NCBI RefSeq assembly: GCF_009389715.1
Contig: NC_052393.1
Location: 3,162,001-3,226,000, forward strand
Source of the DNA: Phoenix dactylifera
Lineage: Eukaryota; Streptophyta; Magnoliopsida; Arecales; Arecaceae
Direction of reading: 5' to 3'
Length of the DNA: 64,000 nucleotides
Shown: piece after piece, positions 11,260 through 21,884 of the stretch
Position numbering within the stretch: position 1 is the first letter of the stretch
Layout: every line of letters starts with the position of its first letter
Notes under the pieces: model-generated
What the model was told of the DNA's origin: nothing
Databases searched by the model: none
The model's input: the letters and a program-made list of their open reading frames with translations, nothing else
Position numbers and translations under genes: made by a program

Positions 11260-12433
11260 ATGGCCGCCTTGTCCGCCGTCCGCATCCTCCGTCCCTTCTC
11301 CCTCTCCTCCTACAAGCCCTCCTCCCCCTTCCTCTCGCCATCCTTCCCAGCCCCTTCTTTCCACCCCCTCGCCTCCTCCGAGGTCTCCTTCGCTTCCTCC
11401 AAGGCCTCTCGCCTCGGCCCCCGCGCTATCTCCACCGTTGTCCTCACCGGCCAGAAGCCCCTCAGTCCCACATCCCCACTATTCCCCAGTAGGTCCTCCT
11501 CTCAAAATCTAATCTTTGCAGAATCTCCCGTCCCAAAAAATCTGGTCTTTGAAACTATGAAGATGTCAAGATTCGATCTTTGGCACTCCTTCCGTCGATC
11601 TGTTCGAACTGACGCCAACTTTTCTGTTTTTTCTCAGGTGGTGACTCGCGATGAAGCGCTGATGCTGTACGAGGACATGGTCCTGGCTCGCCGCTTCGAG
11701 AAAATGTGCGCCGAGATGTACAACCTCGGCAAGATGTTCGGCTACGTCCCCCTCTACATCGGCCAGGAGGCCGTGGCCGCCGGCTTCATCAAGCTTCTCA
11801 CGCAGCGGGATGCCGTGGTCGGCACCTACCGCCGAGCTCTTCGGCCGGACCACCGGCCTTTGCCGCGGCCAGGGCGGCTCCATGCACATGTTCTACCGTC
11901 CCTGCAACTTCCTCGGCGGCTTCGGCTTCATCGGAGAGGGCATCCCCATCGCCACCGGCGCTGCCTTTAGTGCCAAGTATCGCCATGACGTACTCAAGGA
12001 ATCGAGCCCCGAGGGCCTCGACGTGGCCATCGTCTTCTTTGGCGATGGGACCAGCAACATCGGCCAGTTCTTCGAGTGCTTGAACATGGCTCAACTCTGG
12101 AAGCTGCCCGTCATTTTTGTCGTTGAGAACAATCAGTGGTCCCTCATGATGTCGCACTTCCGAGCAGCGTCGGAAACGGAGATCTGGAAGAAAGGCCAGG
12201 CTTTTGGGATGCCGGGGGTGCGTGTGGATGGGATGGACGTGCTCGAGGTGAGGGAGGTGGCGAAGGAGGCGATTGCCAGGGCGAGGAGGGGTGAAGGGCC
12301 CACGCTTGTGGAGTGCAAGACGTACCGCTTCAAGGGACACTCCATGTACGATAAGGATGAGGATGATCACAGGGACCCTGGTGAGTTAATTAATAAGGTT
12401 ACACATTTCTTTATTTTTCAATCCCCGTTACTT

Positions 12434-12435
<2 letters not shown>

Positions 12436-12501
<66 letters not shown>

Positions 12502-12590
12502 GAAAACAGCTACTCATATTATATAACTCGAACATGAGTACATCCTACCAAATCACGGAAAAGTAAAAAAGACAAAGGATAGGGAACATC
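12436..12590 (-). mobile_element. 5'-truncated LINE 3' end with 63-nt poly(A), in a PDH intron
   Basis: On the minus strand the sequence reads [15 protein letters not shown] followed by a stop, the same C-terminal signature as the other LINE copies. It is followed by a short 3' UTR and 63 uninterrupted A residues, seen as T at 12436-12498. Its 5' boundary is uncertain. It lies within the intron 12381-13438. Such a long pure tail suggests a recent insertion. Confidence 0.75.
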
Positions 12591-12847
12591 TGAAGCAGGT
12601 TTCTTTCTTATTTGATTCTTTTCATTTGCACTGTGAGTATGTTCTAATGATTTTCCTGCTTTGGTTTTCTGGTATTTTCGCATTTGGATTTGGGGCTTGG
12701 ATTTTATGTTGTGCATACATTGTGCTGTACCATGCACTGCCACCATATTATTTATCTCGACAGCTAATGCTCATCAGAAAAATAATGTTCATTACAAAAT
12801 TTCAAAAGCACTTGATGCTAAGATTCGCCGTCTCGATTTCAGACTTC

Positions 12848-13002
12848 ATACCGGTGCCACATTAGTACAGTGTCGGTATGGCACGGTATAGAAATTTTTT
12901 GATTTATCGAGTATCAATACGCCATTCATACCGAATACCGATACTAAACTTATACAGTACGGTATGCTCCGTACCATCCGGTTCGGATCGGTATGGTATA
13001 CT
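12848..13002. repeat. CGGTATGG-rich dispersed repeat, copy 1
   Basis: This segment is full of short direct and inverted CGGTATGG, ATACCGA and GGTACCG-like motifs. It closely resembles the segment at 47978-48108. It lies in the second intron of the PDH E1-alpha copy. It has no coding capacity; it may be a short non-autonomous element. Confidence 0.6.
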
Positions 13003-13716
13003 ATGCTTGATATTATATATGATACAGACTCTAAATAAGCGACAGTTGTCTATGACATGATGGCTATCCAGAATGTTACCGTACTCTATGGCGCAAAAGA
13101 TGCACCAACTTTCTATGCATCATGCCACATACATGGTTGAGGATTCATGGCCGGGCAAGACACATAGAAGACCATCCTATCCTATGTATTACGAGACTAC
13201 ACATTCATGATCATTGCACGATACATGGATTACCATGGTTGATGAACTGGACCTCTCTAGTTCAATTCAGTTACACATCAACTAACCATAACATATAATG
13301 ATTCAGCTAACGTGCACATGGAGTCATTCAGCTATGTGTATGCATATTTATGCGCATTCCTACATCGGTTTGATCAATGGATAAGCTGTCAAGTTGAAAC
13401 AGTAGATCACTTGTTTGGCTTTTGTTCTCTTCTGACAGATGAGAGAGCCCATTATGCCGCGAGAGATCCTATCATGGCGTTGAAGAAGCACATCCTGGAA
13501 CAGGATCTAGCGAGTGAATCTGAGCTGAAGGCTATCGAGGAAAAGGTCAATGATGTCGTCAAGGATGCTGTGGAATTTGCCGATTCAAGCCCTCACCCAC
13601 CTCGAAGTCAGCTGCTGGAAAATGTTTTTGCTGATCCCAAAGGGTTCGGGATTGGCCCCGATGGGAAGTATAGGTGCGAGGATCCTAGCTTCGCCGTGGG
13701 CACTGCTGAGGTCTAA

Positions 13717-15560
13717 GGGTTCGAGTGCAATAATAAATTAAATTTGCACCCCTAGGGTCAGTTTGTTTGGGAACTCTGGTCTGCTAATCTTGGGAGAATT
13801 ATAATAATAAATTTGTACCTTTATTCTCTCTTCTGTATCAGTCTCTTTCGTTCATCTGGTTTTCACTTAAGCTCTGATGCATCTGTCCATCTCTACTTCC
13901 ATTTTTCTTAATAGATGATCAGTTCTGTTTCTAGACGTCAAAGAGTGTGATAAGCACTTTTTCATTAACTGTGATATCAGGGTTATGTAATGTGAATCAG
14001 ATTGATCATTAGAAATTTTATCTTCTAATAATGACTTATATGAGGAAAATCTTGTCTTCTAATTGTATATCATGTTGATGCTGCTTGACCAAATTTTTTT
14101 TTGAAATTGAAATGTCCTTTATATCATAAATTCTACGTGATTTAAGTCCACAGAAGTTATCAGTAGATTTCCAAAACTTGACATAATTTAGCGTTCGGGA
14201 ACCACTAATATAGTCAGTTTTGCTTGAAATATGGTTGAGGAAATTAGAAAATGAGAAGATTTCTTTTCCCTTTTGAGGAGGTTTGGAGGCCACTTTGTGT
14301 GCACTGATCGAGAGTGGCTCAATGTATTTGGGGGCCAAGGGAACTCAAAGGCTCCAACATAAATGTATTGGAGGGCCTCAATGCAAAAATAAGAAAAGAG
14401 ATAATAAATTTCTTTAGGTAAATGCATTTGGGGACCTCAATGCATTTATAGCTATAAAGATACGTATGCATTTAGATGCTTGCTATAATAAATGCATTTG
14501 GGGGCTGGGATAAGGGTAGATCCAGTCCTGCATATGGCGTCTCTTTCCCCATCACACCGCTCGATCTCTAAAGATGGTAATATTTACCACCAAGCGCTTG
14601 CTTGGATGATATTATCTCTTGCAGCATGCACTGAGGATGGAAATTCGATTCTGAATGGCGATGGCCATCAATTCGATCTTAATTACCAAAGTCCGTGTGT
14701 TGTGAGCTTTAGTTCAATTTGTCGAGGACCTAGGCTCGGGTCCAAGTGGAAAGGAATGGGTATGCGTAAATGGTGGGGGTCAGCCCCTCCTGCTCTCAAA
14801 TAAAAGAAATGGCATATTTAATTCAAGGATGTGGTATGGCTAGCAAGAAGCTTCGATAACAGGTTAGCTATTCGACACAAGAATTTGGATGGAATAACCT
14901 TAAAATTAATCATATTCGTTTCATCACAATCACAACTATCTAATTCATATGCTAATTTAAACATTGATGTAGTGCAGGATATGCATTTTTTCTGGAAGAA
15001 GGGCAGGATCGCTTGCTTATTGATGATTAATCAAAAAAAATAACCAGGATATACATTTCCCCAATCTATATCTCCTACTTCAGTACCATGCTTTGAAAGG
15101 TTTTGGCTTGTGATATTTTCCACCACCTACTGAAGATGCTTGGAAGTGGCATAGTTCTGTACTATTTTAGGGCATGCTTGGATATCCATGCAGGAATATA
15201 TTACAGGATTCGGATCTGTTGACCTAACCAAGTCCCCACTTACAGTCTAATTAAAAACATCATGCCGAGTCGAGGCAGTATGAAGCCTGACACTATCAGA
15301 TTTGCAACCCTTGCCAGGCAGAAGGAAAAAACAATAGAGATTTCTTTGAGATTCGTACCAAAATAAACTGCTCGATCCATAAATCTAATAGGAAATTCAG
15401 TTCAACTCTACTGAATTACTCAAAACAAGTGCTTATTAAGATACTAATCCTTGCAATGTCACATAGATAATAGTAGCGTTGATGGATGCTAAACCATATG
15501 GATAATAGTAGGGCTGTCCGATGCTGATCTTTGAAATTATATGAATGATATCGAGAAAAT
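13717..15560. other. Intergenic region downstream of PDH E1-alpha
   Basis: The first 150 bp or so are probably the former 3' UTR. Around 14316-14510, an AATGCATTTGGGG-like motif recurs four times with the associated GGCCTCAATGCA block. I found no gene, RNA gene or intact transposon. Confidence 0.45.
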
Positions 15561-15564
15561 ATTG

Positions 15565-17140
15565 TAGGGACACCCTCAACTTTGGACCAATTTTGAGGAC
15601 ATCTCCTCGGATTTAAAAAGTTTCAAATGGGTCTTTTAAGCTTCCAAACTGTTCCAAACTAGTCCATCGCCTCCCCGACTAGCAAATGATGTTGGCATGC
15701 CATTTCAATTAACGAAAATGCCCTTCCCATCTTTTAGCTGATTAGAATATCTTTTTAAGATCTATGTAGGTGGATGGATAATCCAGATCATCCAAACGAT
15801 CACTATGAGATCTGTGCGAGTGGATGAATAATCCTGATCATCTACTAGTCGCTTTGAGATCTGTGCAGATGGATGAATATTCAATCATCCATGCAGTTTC
15901 TTTGAGACTTGTGTACGTGGATGAATAATCCTGATCATCCTCTGATCGCTTTGAGATCTATGCACGCAGATGAATATTTGGATAATCCATATGGTGCTTT
16001 GAGATCTATGTAAACGAATGAATATATGGTTTGCTTAGAGATATGCGCAGGTTGATGAATAATCATGATCATCCATTGATCCCTTTGAGATTTTTGCAGG
16101 CGAATGAAAATATGTATCATCATGCGGTTGCCATGGGATCTATTTGGGCATCATCTCCTTCCCTTCGAATCACCTCTCTTTTTCTCTTCTTCCTCATCCT
16201 CTATGTTGCTAGCGGCTGGCAAGCAGCACATATGGCAACACCAATGAGCCTCTTGCAACGACACCGGTAACACCAGTGCTCCACTCCCCTATTTGTAATG
16301 AATCCATCTCTCCTCTTCAAAGCCCAAGACACCCTACCTATGCAAACCCTAATTTTTCCCCAATTTTCTTAATATCTCGATATTCGGCTACAAATTCCAC
16401 CCGATGATCTCTGGAGTGGCTTAGCTTCGACCTCTCTCACCACCCCAATCCATTCTCACCCTACCAAACTCCAATTGCTCAGGCTCGAACTATCCACAAA
16501 CCTTCCCCCATTGAGGGAGGGGGCCAACATCATCGGCGACTAGGGTGGAGGAGCACTCCCCTATCTCCTCATTCGCACAAATTCAGCTTTAAGATTTATG
16601 CAGATGGATGAATAATTTAGGCTTTGAGATCTATGATGGTGTATGGATAATCCTGATGATCCACTAATCACTTCGAGATCTATGTAGAAGGATGAATAAT
16701 CCGGATCATCCATGCGATCTCTTTGAGATTTGTGCAGATGAATAAATAATCTAAACCATCTCGTAGTTGCTTTGAGATCTATGTAGCTGGTGGATGATCC
16801 TGATCATGCACTGGTTTCTTTAAGATCTGTGCAGATGGATGAACAAAAGAGTGTTAGGCAATGGATTATCCAAAGTGGATTCGCACAAAGAAAGGTGGGT
16901 CTTGACATTACTATGCGATGGACGATGCAATGGCGGATCCTTTTATGATACGAAGGGCAGTTTGGCCATAGTACAATTTTACGCTACCATGTGATGTTCA
17001 TGTGACACTACTCTAACGGAAATGAACGACATAACTAGTTTGGAAATTTGAAGGGTTCCTTTGAAACTTTATAAAGTCGAGAAAGCGTCTTTGAGATTGG
17101 CCCAAAGTTGAGGGGGTGTGCCTATAATTTTTCCTAATAA
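15565..17140. mobile_element. Inverted-repeat DNA element of about 1.6 kb filled with tandem repeats
   Basis: The left end (15565 onward, containing GGGACACCCTCAACTTTGG) is an inverted match of the right end (up to about 17140, containing CCAAAGTTGAGGGGGTGTGC). The similarity extends inward for 100 bp or more through the TTTCAAA and TTCCAAACTAGT blocks. The interior has two arrays of a diverged unit of about 45-60 bp built on CTTTGAGATCT, GGATGAATAAT and GATCATCCA (about 15750-16110 and 16590-16860). They are separated by GC-richer unique sequence (about 16130-16585). No transposase is visible. Long inverted ends suggest a Mutator-like non-autonomous element, but the target duplication is unclear. 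Confidence 0.65.
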
Positions 17141-19222
17141 TAAAGTTGTTGGATATTCATCTACCTACACAGATCTTAAAGCAACCATTGCATGATCCGG
17201 CGGTGGATTTGCGCTAAGGAAGATGAATCCTTCGTACAACCACTGTCCATAGTGTCTTAGGGTTGTTACATTTACTCGGTATATAAAGAAAAAAGTCGTG
17301 GGGTCCAGCATATATACATCGCTCCTGACTCCTGAGTTTCCCATCATATAAAGCGCCTCACTTGTATGAAACAACATGGAGTCCCTGCTCGCGTTGTATT
17401 AGTAGGGTTGTCATTGGCAGCCAGAATGCGAAAAAAGGCTATTACTTGTCCAGTCCTACCTCAGAGTGAGTGGCTTGGCCTTAAGCATCACTGTACCAGA
17501 ATTAATACTACCATCTCTTTAATAGATGTTTCATGTGTGATCTTTTCCATACTCACATCTGCAAGTAAATAAGAATTTCGTACCACATAATACAGATTAA
17601 AAGTGCCATCTATAAAGAATTCACTCTAGGTTTCATGCTATCAACCACGAACAGTCAAAATTAATAAACCACAGAAAAAAAAACATCATATTTTTATTGG
17701 CTCTGGCTGTTCATAAATAGCATGGGTAGAAAGAAACCAAAAGAATTAGAGGTGGCACTAGAGCTCAGGATTTAGCATAACACTGTGCTCCAACTTTTAG
17801 TCTAACTTTCTTCATAAAAAAAAAGTTAGAACTTCTGAGCATCATAAGGACAAAAGCAACTTGAACCTTCGTCAAAAGCTTGTGAAAAAAAAATTGAGCA
17901 TTAGCATTGGAACTACAGATACATATCTCAATATATGCATCAGGAAAGGCTACTCACCGAGTCTAGGCAAAAGACTGAGTTTGTCCAGCCAAAGATTTTA
18001 GTTTATAAAAGAAATCCATCTGCATTAATATGCCATGGCAACTGGATCCTTCAAATGTTGAAGGTCCAGCTCAATTGCACACTGTAATCCCTGCATGATC
18101 TGGTTAAATAGGCCAGATACAAACTGTTAATGCACGCATGATGGGTGACTTGTTTGAACCCTGCAGAGTATAGCACAGATTAAAAAGATTCCAAACTGCT
18201 GCTTTTGTACTCGTACCAATTCATACAATGCCAGGCTCTCTAGACCGATGAATTCAATGCACTTTTCATTGCAACAACTTTTAGCTAGCTTTCTCGAATG
18301 AGGCCCTCCATCATTACAACAATGACAGCACAAGGGAACTAGAATAACTTTATTCTTGAAATAAGGACCTCTTTAACTCCTTCCCCCTTTTCTTCTGACA
18401 AAAAAAAGTTATTTCATAAATTTAGTTCAAACTAAAAATATAAATAGCCACAGAATAACCATTGTATTCTCAAAGAAAATAATTATTCCTTATAATTAAA
18501 TAAAATTTTCATAATAATTTCTTTTCTAATTCTACTTCTAGATTGGGACTCCAATGCAATGCAAGGCTTTCCATAATATATGAAAATCTTGTATTCAGCT
18601 TTATACAACACAACCAATGAAGTGGCGGATCATATACATATAGAAGAGGGTTGGAATGTCCTTATTTATCTCAGAGGAGCGGTAAATTCACCATCCTATC
18701 CTTCTTTTACACTAGCTTGTTAGTACAAAAATAATGACAATACCCCAAATAATCTAAAATAAACTCTGTCTAAACGTGATGGCAACTAGCAAGTTATTCC
18801 ATCTAATTTATTTTGCTTCGAATATTTCCTAACATAAAACCCTTAGAAATATTAATTTTTCATTATCTCCCTTGATCTTCTTTTCCCAATTTGAACAAAA
18901 AAAAATCCATGAATAAGAAAATTTGTTGTTACCATTCCTCATTGAGAATTTTATCTTAGAAGTAACAAACAATATCCATCGAAGGCTTACTAAGGTTGTA
19001 TGACTAATTAATTATGTGGCACCTGCAATAATTGTTTTAGTGCGAGGACCTATTCAACGCCTTCCTAATGGAGGCAAAGTGGCGTTGCAGCGGCTACAAA
19101 CCAACCCTCGAGGAGTATCTAAACAATGCCCGGATGTCAGTGTTATGCAAGTACCCATAATCTCATCCCGAAAATCTCACAGCTCAAGCACAACAATCAA
19201 TTATTGGGGGGTAATCTACTGT
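17141..19222. other. Intergenic region, no gene recognised
   Basis: AT-rich sequence with many short A runs. None of the short open frames shows a known domain, and I see no repeat structure beyond homopolymers. Confidence 0.4.
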
Positions 19223-19370
19223 TGAGCTAATAACCTGTCGTGTGGGACTTCCATTGGAAAAACCTCACTTCCTCTTTCCTTTTTGTTTTGTACCCCCATG
19301 TCCTCCATGACGGCATGGAGATGTCAAAAAGCGAACATATAAACTCACTTGTTCCGACCTAGGATAATAA
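19223..19370 (+). repeat. Direct repeat, copy A
   Basis: This segment starts GAGCTAATAACCTGTCGTG and ends with the block TTGTTCCGACCTAGGATAA. It aligns to copy B at 19847-20018 over most of its length, with CCTCTTT and CATGTCC blocks in the same order. The identity of the repeat is unknown; it could be the ends of a small retroelement or a local duplication. Confidence 0.5.
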
Positions 19371-19846
19371 ATTTATTAGTTTGGTTTTACTTAATTTTAC
19401 TATCCAAAAATGAAAGAAAACTTCCACGTCCAATCTTAGTCCAAATGTAGCTCGCTTCTTTTTGAGTTGAAGCAGTGCCAAACAAAAATACCATACAAGC
19501 ATGAGCATTAACATACTCTCCCTGAAAAAAGAGGTGATTTAGCTGCACTATCCAGTATGGCCATCTTGTTACTACTTCACTCTACTCACTAGCCCCACCA
19601 TCGGCATCTCCCTCCTTGCGGTCAATGTAATTACTTCACGACCAACTCCCATAGTGCAATAGGCAATGTGTACAAGGCCATGAAACAAATTCACTTTGTA
19701 TGACTGCCGGTGATCATGAGCAAATTCGGCTTTGTGTAAGCAAGTTGCAGCCTACAACCCATGACTAGCATATTGAACTATCCATTTGGCTGAGAGCCCT
19801 TAAAAACCATGTGCATCGATGCAATTATCTAGGCGTTCTCTAGTAT

Positions 19847-20018
19847 TGATCTAATAGCCTATCATGTGGGCCTCCTATTAGGAGGCTTGCTATGCCAAAA
19901 GCAAGAAAAACCCCCTTCCCTCTTTTTGTTGAAAGCCCTCATGTCCCTCTGGTGTGATGGCAAGGGGATGTAACAAAGGAGATCTTATGAATTAACTTGT
20001 TCCGACCTAGGATAATAA
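19847..20018 (+). repeat. Direct repeat, copy B
   Basis: This is a diverged second copy of 19223-19370, sharing the identical end block TTGTTCCGACCTAGGATAA. It stops where the plastid-derived sequence begins, so it may mark the insertion boundary. Confidence 0.5.
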
Positions 20019-20029
20019 GCTCCAGAAAA

Positions 20030-20975
20030 TAAAAGACCATTCCTAAATAATTCTTATGTATTTGAATGCAAATTTGTATTAGTTTTTCTCCGTAAACAAT
20101 CTTATTATTTACGATTAACATCTTATAGAGCTTTTTCTAAGCAAATATATTTCTATAAAAAAATGGAAACATCTTTAAGCAAGGCATCGTAATTATTTTC
20201 AAAAGATCCTATGATTCTTCAAGAATCCTTCCGTGCATTATTTTCGATATCAAGGAAAAGCTATTTTGGTTTCTAAGGGGACTGATCTCCTAATGAAGTA
20301 AATAGAAATGCTACCTTATCAATTTCTGCCAATATTATTTTCACTCTTGGTCTCAACTATACAAGATTCATATAAATCAAATATCAAATTGTTCTTTCTA
20401 TTTTCTAAGTTATCCTTCAAGTGTACTAATAAATCCTTAGGCAATAAGAAATCAAATGCTAGAAAATTAATTTCTAATAGATATTGTTATTAAAAAAATT
20501 GATATTAATCCAATAAAAAAAAAGTAATACTAAGGTCTCAGTTATTCCTCTAATTGGATCATCATCTAGAACCAAATTTTATATCATACGGACGCATCCT
20601 ATTAATAAGTTGATCTAAACCAATTTGTTATACTGTGAGATTATTGATCGATTTGGTCAGATATGGAGAAACATTTCTCATTATCCCAATTGATCCTCAA
20701 AAAAAAAAAAAGTTTGTATTGAATAAAATATATACTTCGATTTCTGTGTGCTAAAGTTTGACTCATAAACATAAAAATATATTACGCGCATTTTTACAAA
20801 GATTATACTCCACATTGTTAGAAGAATTCTTTATTGAAAAAAAACAAATTGTTTCTTTGGTAATCCCCGAAACAATCTCTTTTTCTACGCATTGATCACA
20901 TGGAAAACGTATTTGGCATTTGGATATCTATACCAGGCACTTGGATATCTATACCAATAACCTGGTAAATCATTC
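20030..20975 (+). pseudogene. matK: matK fragment (plastid intron maturase), degenerate
   Basis: Shifting between frames, the sequence reads [27 protein letters not shown], then FFKNPSVHYFRYQGKAILV and SKGTDLLMK. These are characteristic MatK blocks. Towards the end come IIDRFGQI-like, SLYRIK-like and DIYTNNLVNHS-like blocks, the last corresponding to the family's C-terminal DL(A/V)NH region. Stops and frameshifts are frequent, and a CATTTGGATATCTATACCA-like block is duplicated near 20918-20962. MatK is the maturase encoded inside the plastid trnK intron. This copy covers about the last 60% of the gene and cannot be functional. Confidence 0.85.
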
Positions 20976-21236
20976 ACTTAGTTTAATAACATGATAAAAT
21001 TAATGAATAGAATAGAAATGATCCATAAATGATCAAAAGAGAAAACAAATCACATATTTTATTTTGAAATGCTCGTAGTATAGTGGTTGAATGAATTAAG
21101 CAATCAAAATTATTATGCGTCTTAGAATATCAGTTTTATATTATACATAGAGAAAGTTGCATGCAATAAAAAATGCAATCACAATTTTGGAAGGGATCCT
21201 TTTCCCCTAACCCAACAAAAAAAAAAAAAAGAATTA

Positions 21237-21272
21237 TCTACTCCACATGACCCGTTCTCAAGCAACCCATAA
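21237..21272 (+). pseudogene. trnK-UUU 3' exon remnant
   Basis: TCTACTCCACATGACCCGTT and then TCAAGCAACCCA lie where the plastid trnK 3' exon would follow its intron. Upstream, GAAAGTTGCATGCAATAAAAA and AATGCAATCACAATTTTGG resemble the end of the trnK intron. The T-arm is degraded, so it could not form a working tRNA. Confidence 0.65.
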
Positions 21273-21446
21273 AGAAAAAAGAACAAATTTTATTTCTTTA
21301 TTCACTTTATTTACAAATTATTTAGGAGGATTTAGGCATGAAGATACATACCCATTAAGCATGTTGTACTATTAAATAACAAACCTTCTATCATCAATCT
21401 CAATTCTAGTTAATATGCGGACTTCAATAATTTTAGATATGCAAAA

Positions 21447-21656
21447 GTGCGAACCCACTTCTGCACCTGGACAGTCAGCACTAGAAACAGACTATACATT
21501 GAATCAGCCGATGTTTTGATGATCCCTACCTTAAAGTCCACAACTTCTACATTCATTATCATCTTCATGAATCAGTTTCGGGCTCCCTACCTTATGAAAA
21601 GTATATTATCCGTCGTGCCATTATTCATGGGACAGCTATCAATGGTTGGATTATAG
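21447..21656 (+). pseudogene. psbA: psbA 5' fragment (photosystem II D1), degenerate
   Basis: The frame reads HFCTWTVSTRNRLYIESADV then LMIPTLKSTTSTFIIIF, matching the D1 N-terminal RFCNWITSTENRLYI and LMIPTLLTATSVFIIAF blocks. After an internal deletion comes a stretch resembling the VSGSLLYGNNIISGAII block (about 21570-21650). Just upstream, TGTACTATTAAATAACAAAC and CTTCTATCATC resemble the plastid psbA promoter and leader. The first codons are lost. Confidence 0.8.
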
Positions 21657-21811
21657 AGAAAAGCGTATTCACCGAGATACCTTTTTCCATGAGAAATAAA
21701 AGAACCCCGTCGCATTTTCTGGCAACAAATTATAAGAACTTAACAAAACTACTCATGGCGATGCCATTGGATGAAGCCGAAAGCACCCAGCAACGTGGCT
21801 GGCAGGGATGC

Positions 21812-21883
21812 CTGAATGGATCCCTTATGCTTTCTTTTGCTGTCCATCTGAATGGATCCCTTATGCTTTCTTTTGCTGTCCAT
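21812..21883. repeat. 36-bp perfect tandem duplication in the START gene 3' UTR
   Basis: Two identical 36-bp units (21812-21847 and 21848-21883) begin CTGAATGGATCCC. They end one base before the stop codon of the START-domain gene (21885-21887, minus strand), so they sit immediately after its coding sequence. Confidence 0.85.
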
Positions 21884-21884
21884 C

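Larger units (their letters stand above)
11260..13716 (+). pseudogene. Plastid-type pyruvate dehydrogenase E1-alpha, probably a pseudogene
   Basis: The exons match the plastid PDH E1-alpha family, the thiamine-diphosphate-dependent subunit that makes acetyl-CoA for fatty-acid synthesis. A Ser/Pro/Leu-rich transit-like N-terminus runs from 11260. Exon 2 ends at 12380 and exon 3 is 13439-13716, joining in phase to give ERAHYAARDP. Recognisable blocks are [57 protein letters not shown] and QLLENVFADPKGFGIGPDG. After VVGTYR near 11826 the segment normally beginning DHVHALSKG is missing. About 50 nt are absent and the frame shifts by one. Family residues are also changed (VHLY to VPLY, CNNGQ to SNIGQ, AIGMSH to LMMSH). 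The first intron (about 11489-11637) is uncertain because the frame stays open through it. An assembly error is possible, but the extra substitutions favour decay. Confidence 0.8.
20020..21660 (+). other. Nuclear insertion of plastid DNA (matK, trnK intron and 3' exon, psbA)
   Basis: Three neighbouring plastid loci appear in plastid order and on one strand: the second half of matK, the 3' part of the trnK-UUU group II intron with a worn 3' exon, and the psbA promoter and start. All are heavily mutated, with stops, A-run expansions and deletions. This is an old plastid insertion, not a contaminating plastid read. The sub-features are listed separately. Confidence 0.85.

Noticed and set aside
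11489-11637. Open frame joining PDH exon 1 directly to exon 2
   Set aside because: The intervening residues do not resemble the family, and a TTTTTCTCAG acceptor precedes exon 2, so an intron is likelier. However, the donor phase does not fit cleanly, and I left the boundary open.
15750-16860. Regularly spaced repeats that could suggest a CRISPR-like array
   Set aside because: The units are diverged, differ in length and have no unique spacers. The context is plant nuclear DNA inside an inverted-repeat element.
21065-21110. tRNA-like start GCTCGTAGTATAGTGGTTGA
   Set aside because: It resembles the first arm of a tRNA-Asp, but no anticodon stem, T-arm or CCA end follows. The position fits the plastid trnK intron just after matK.
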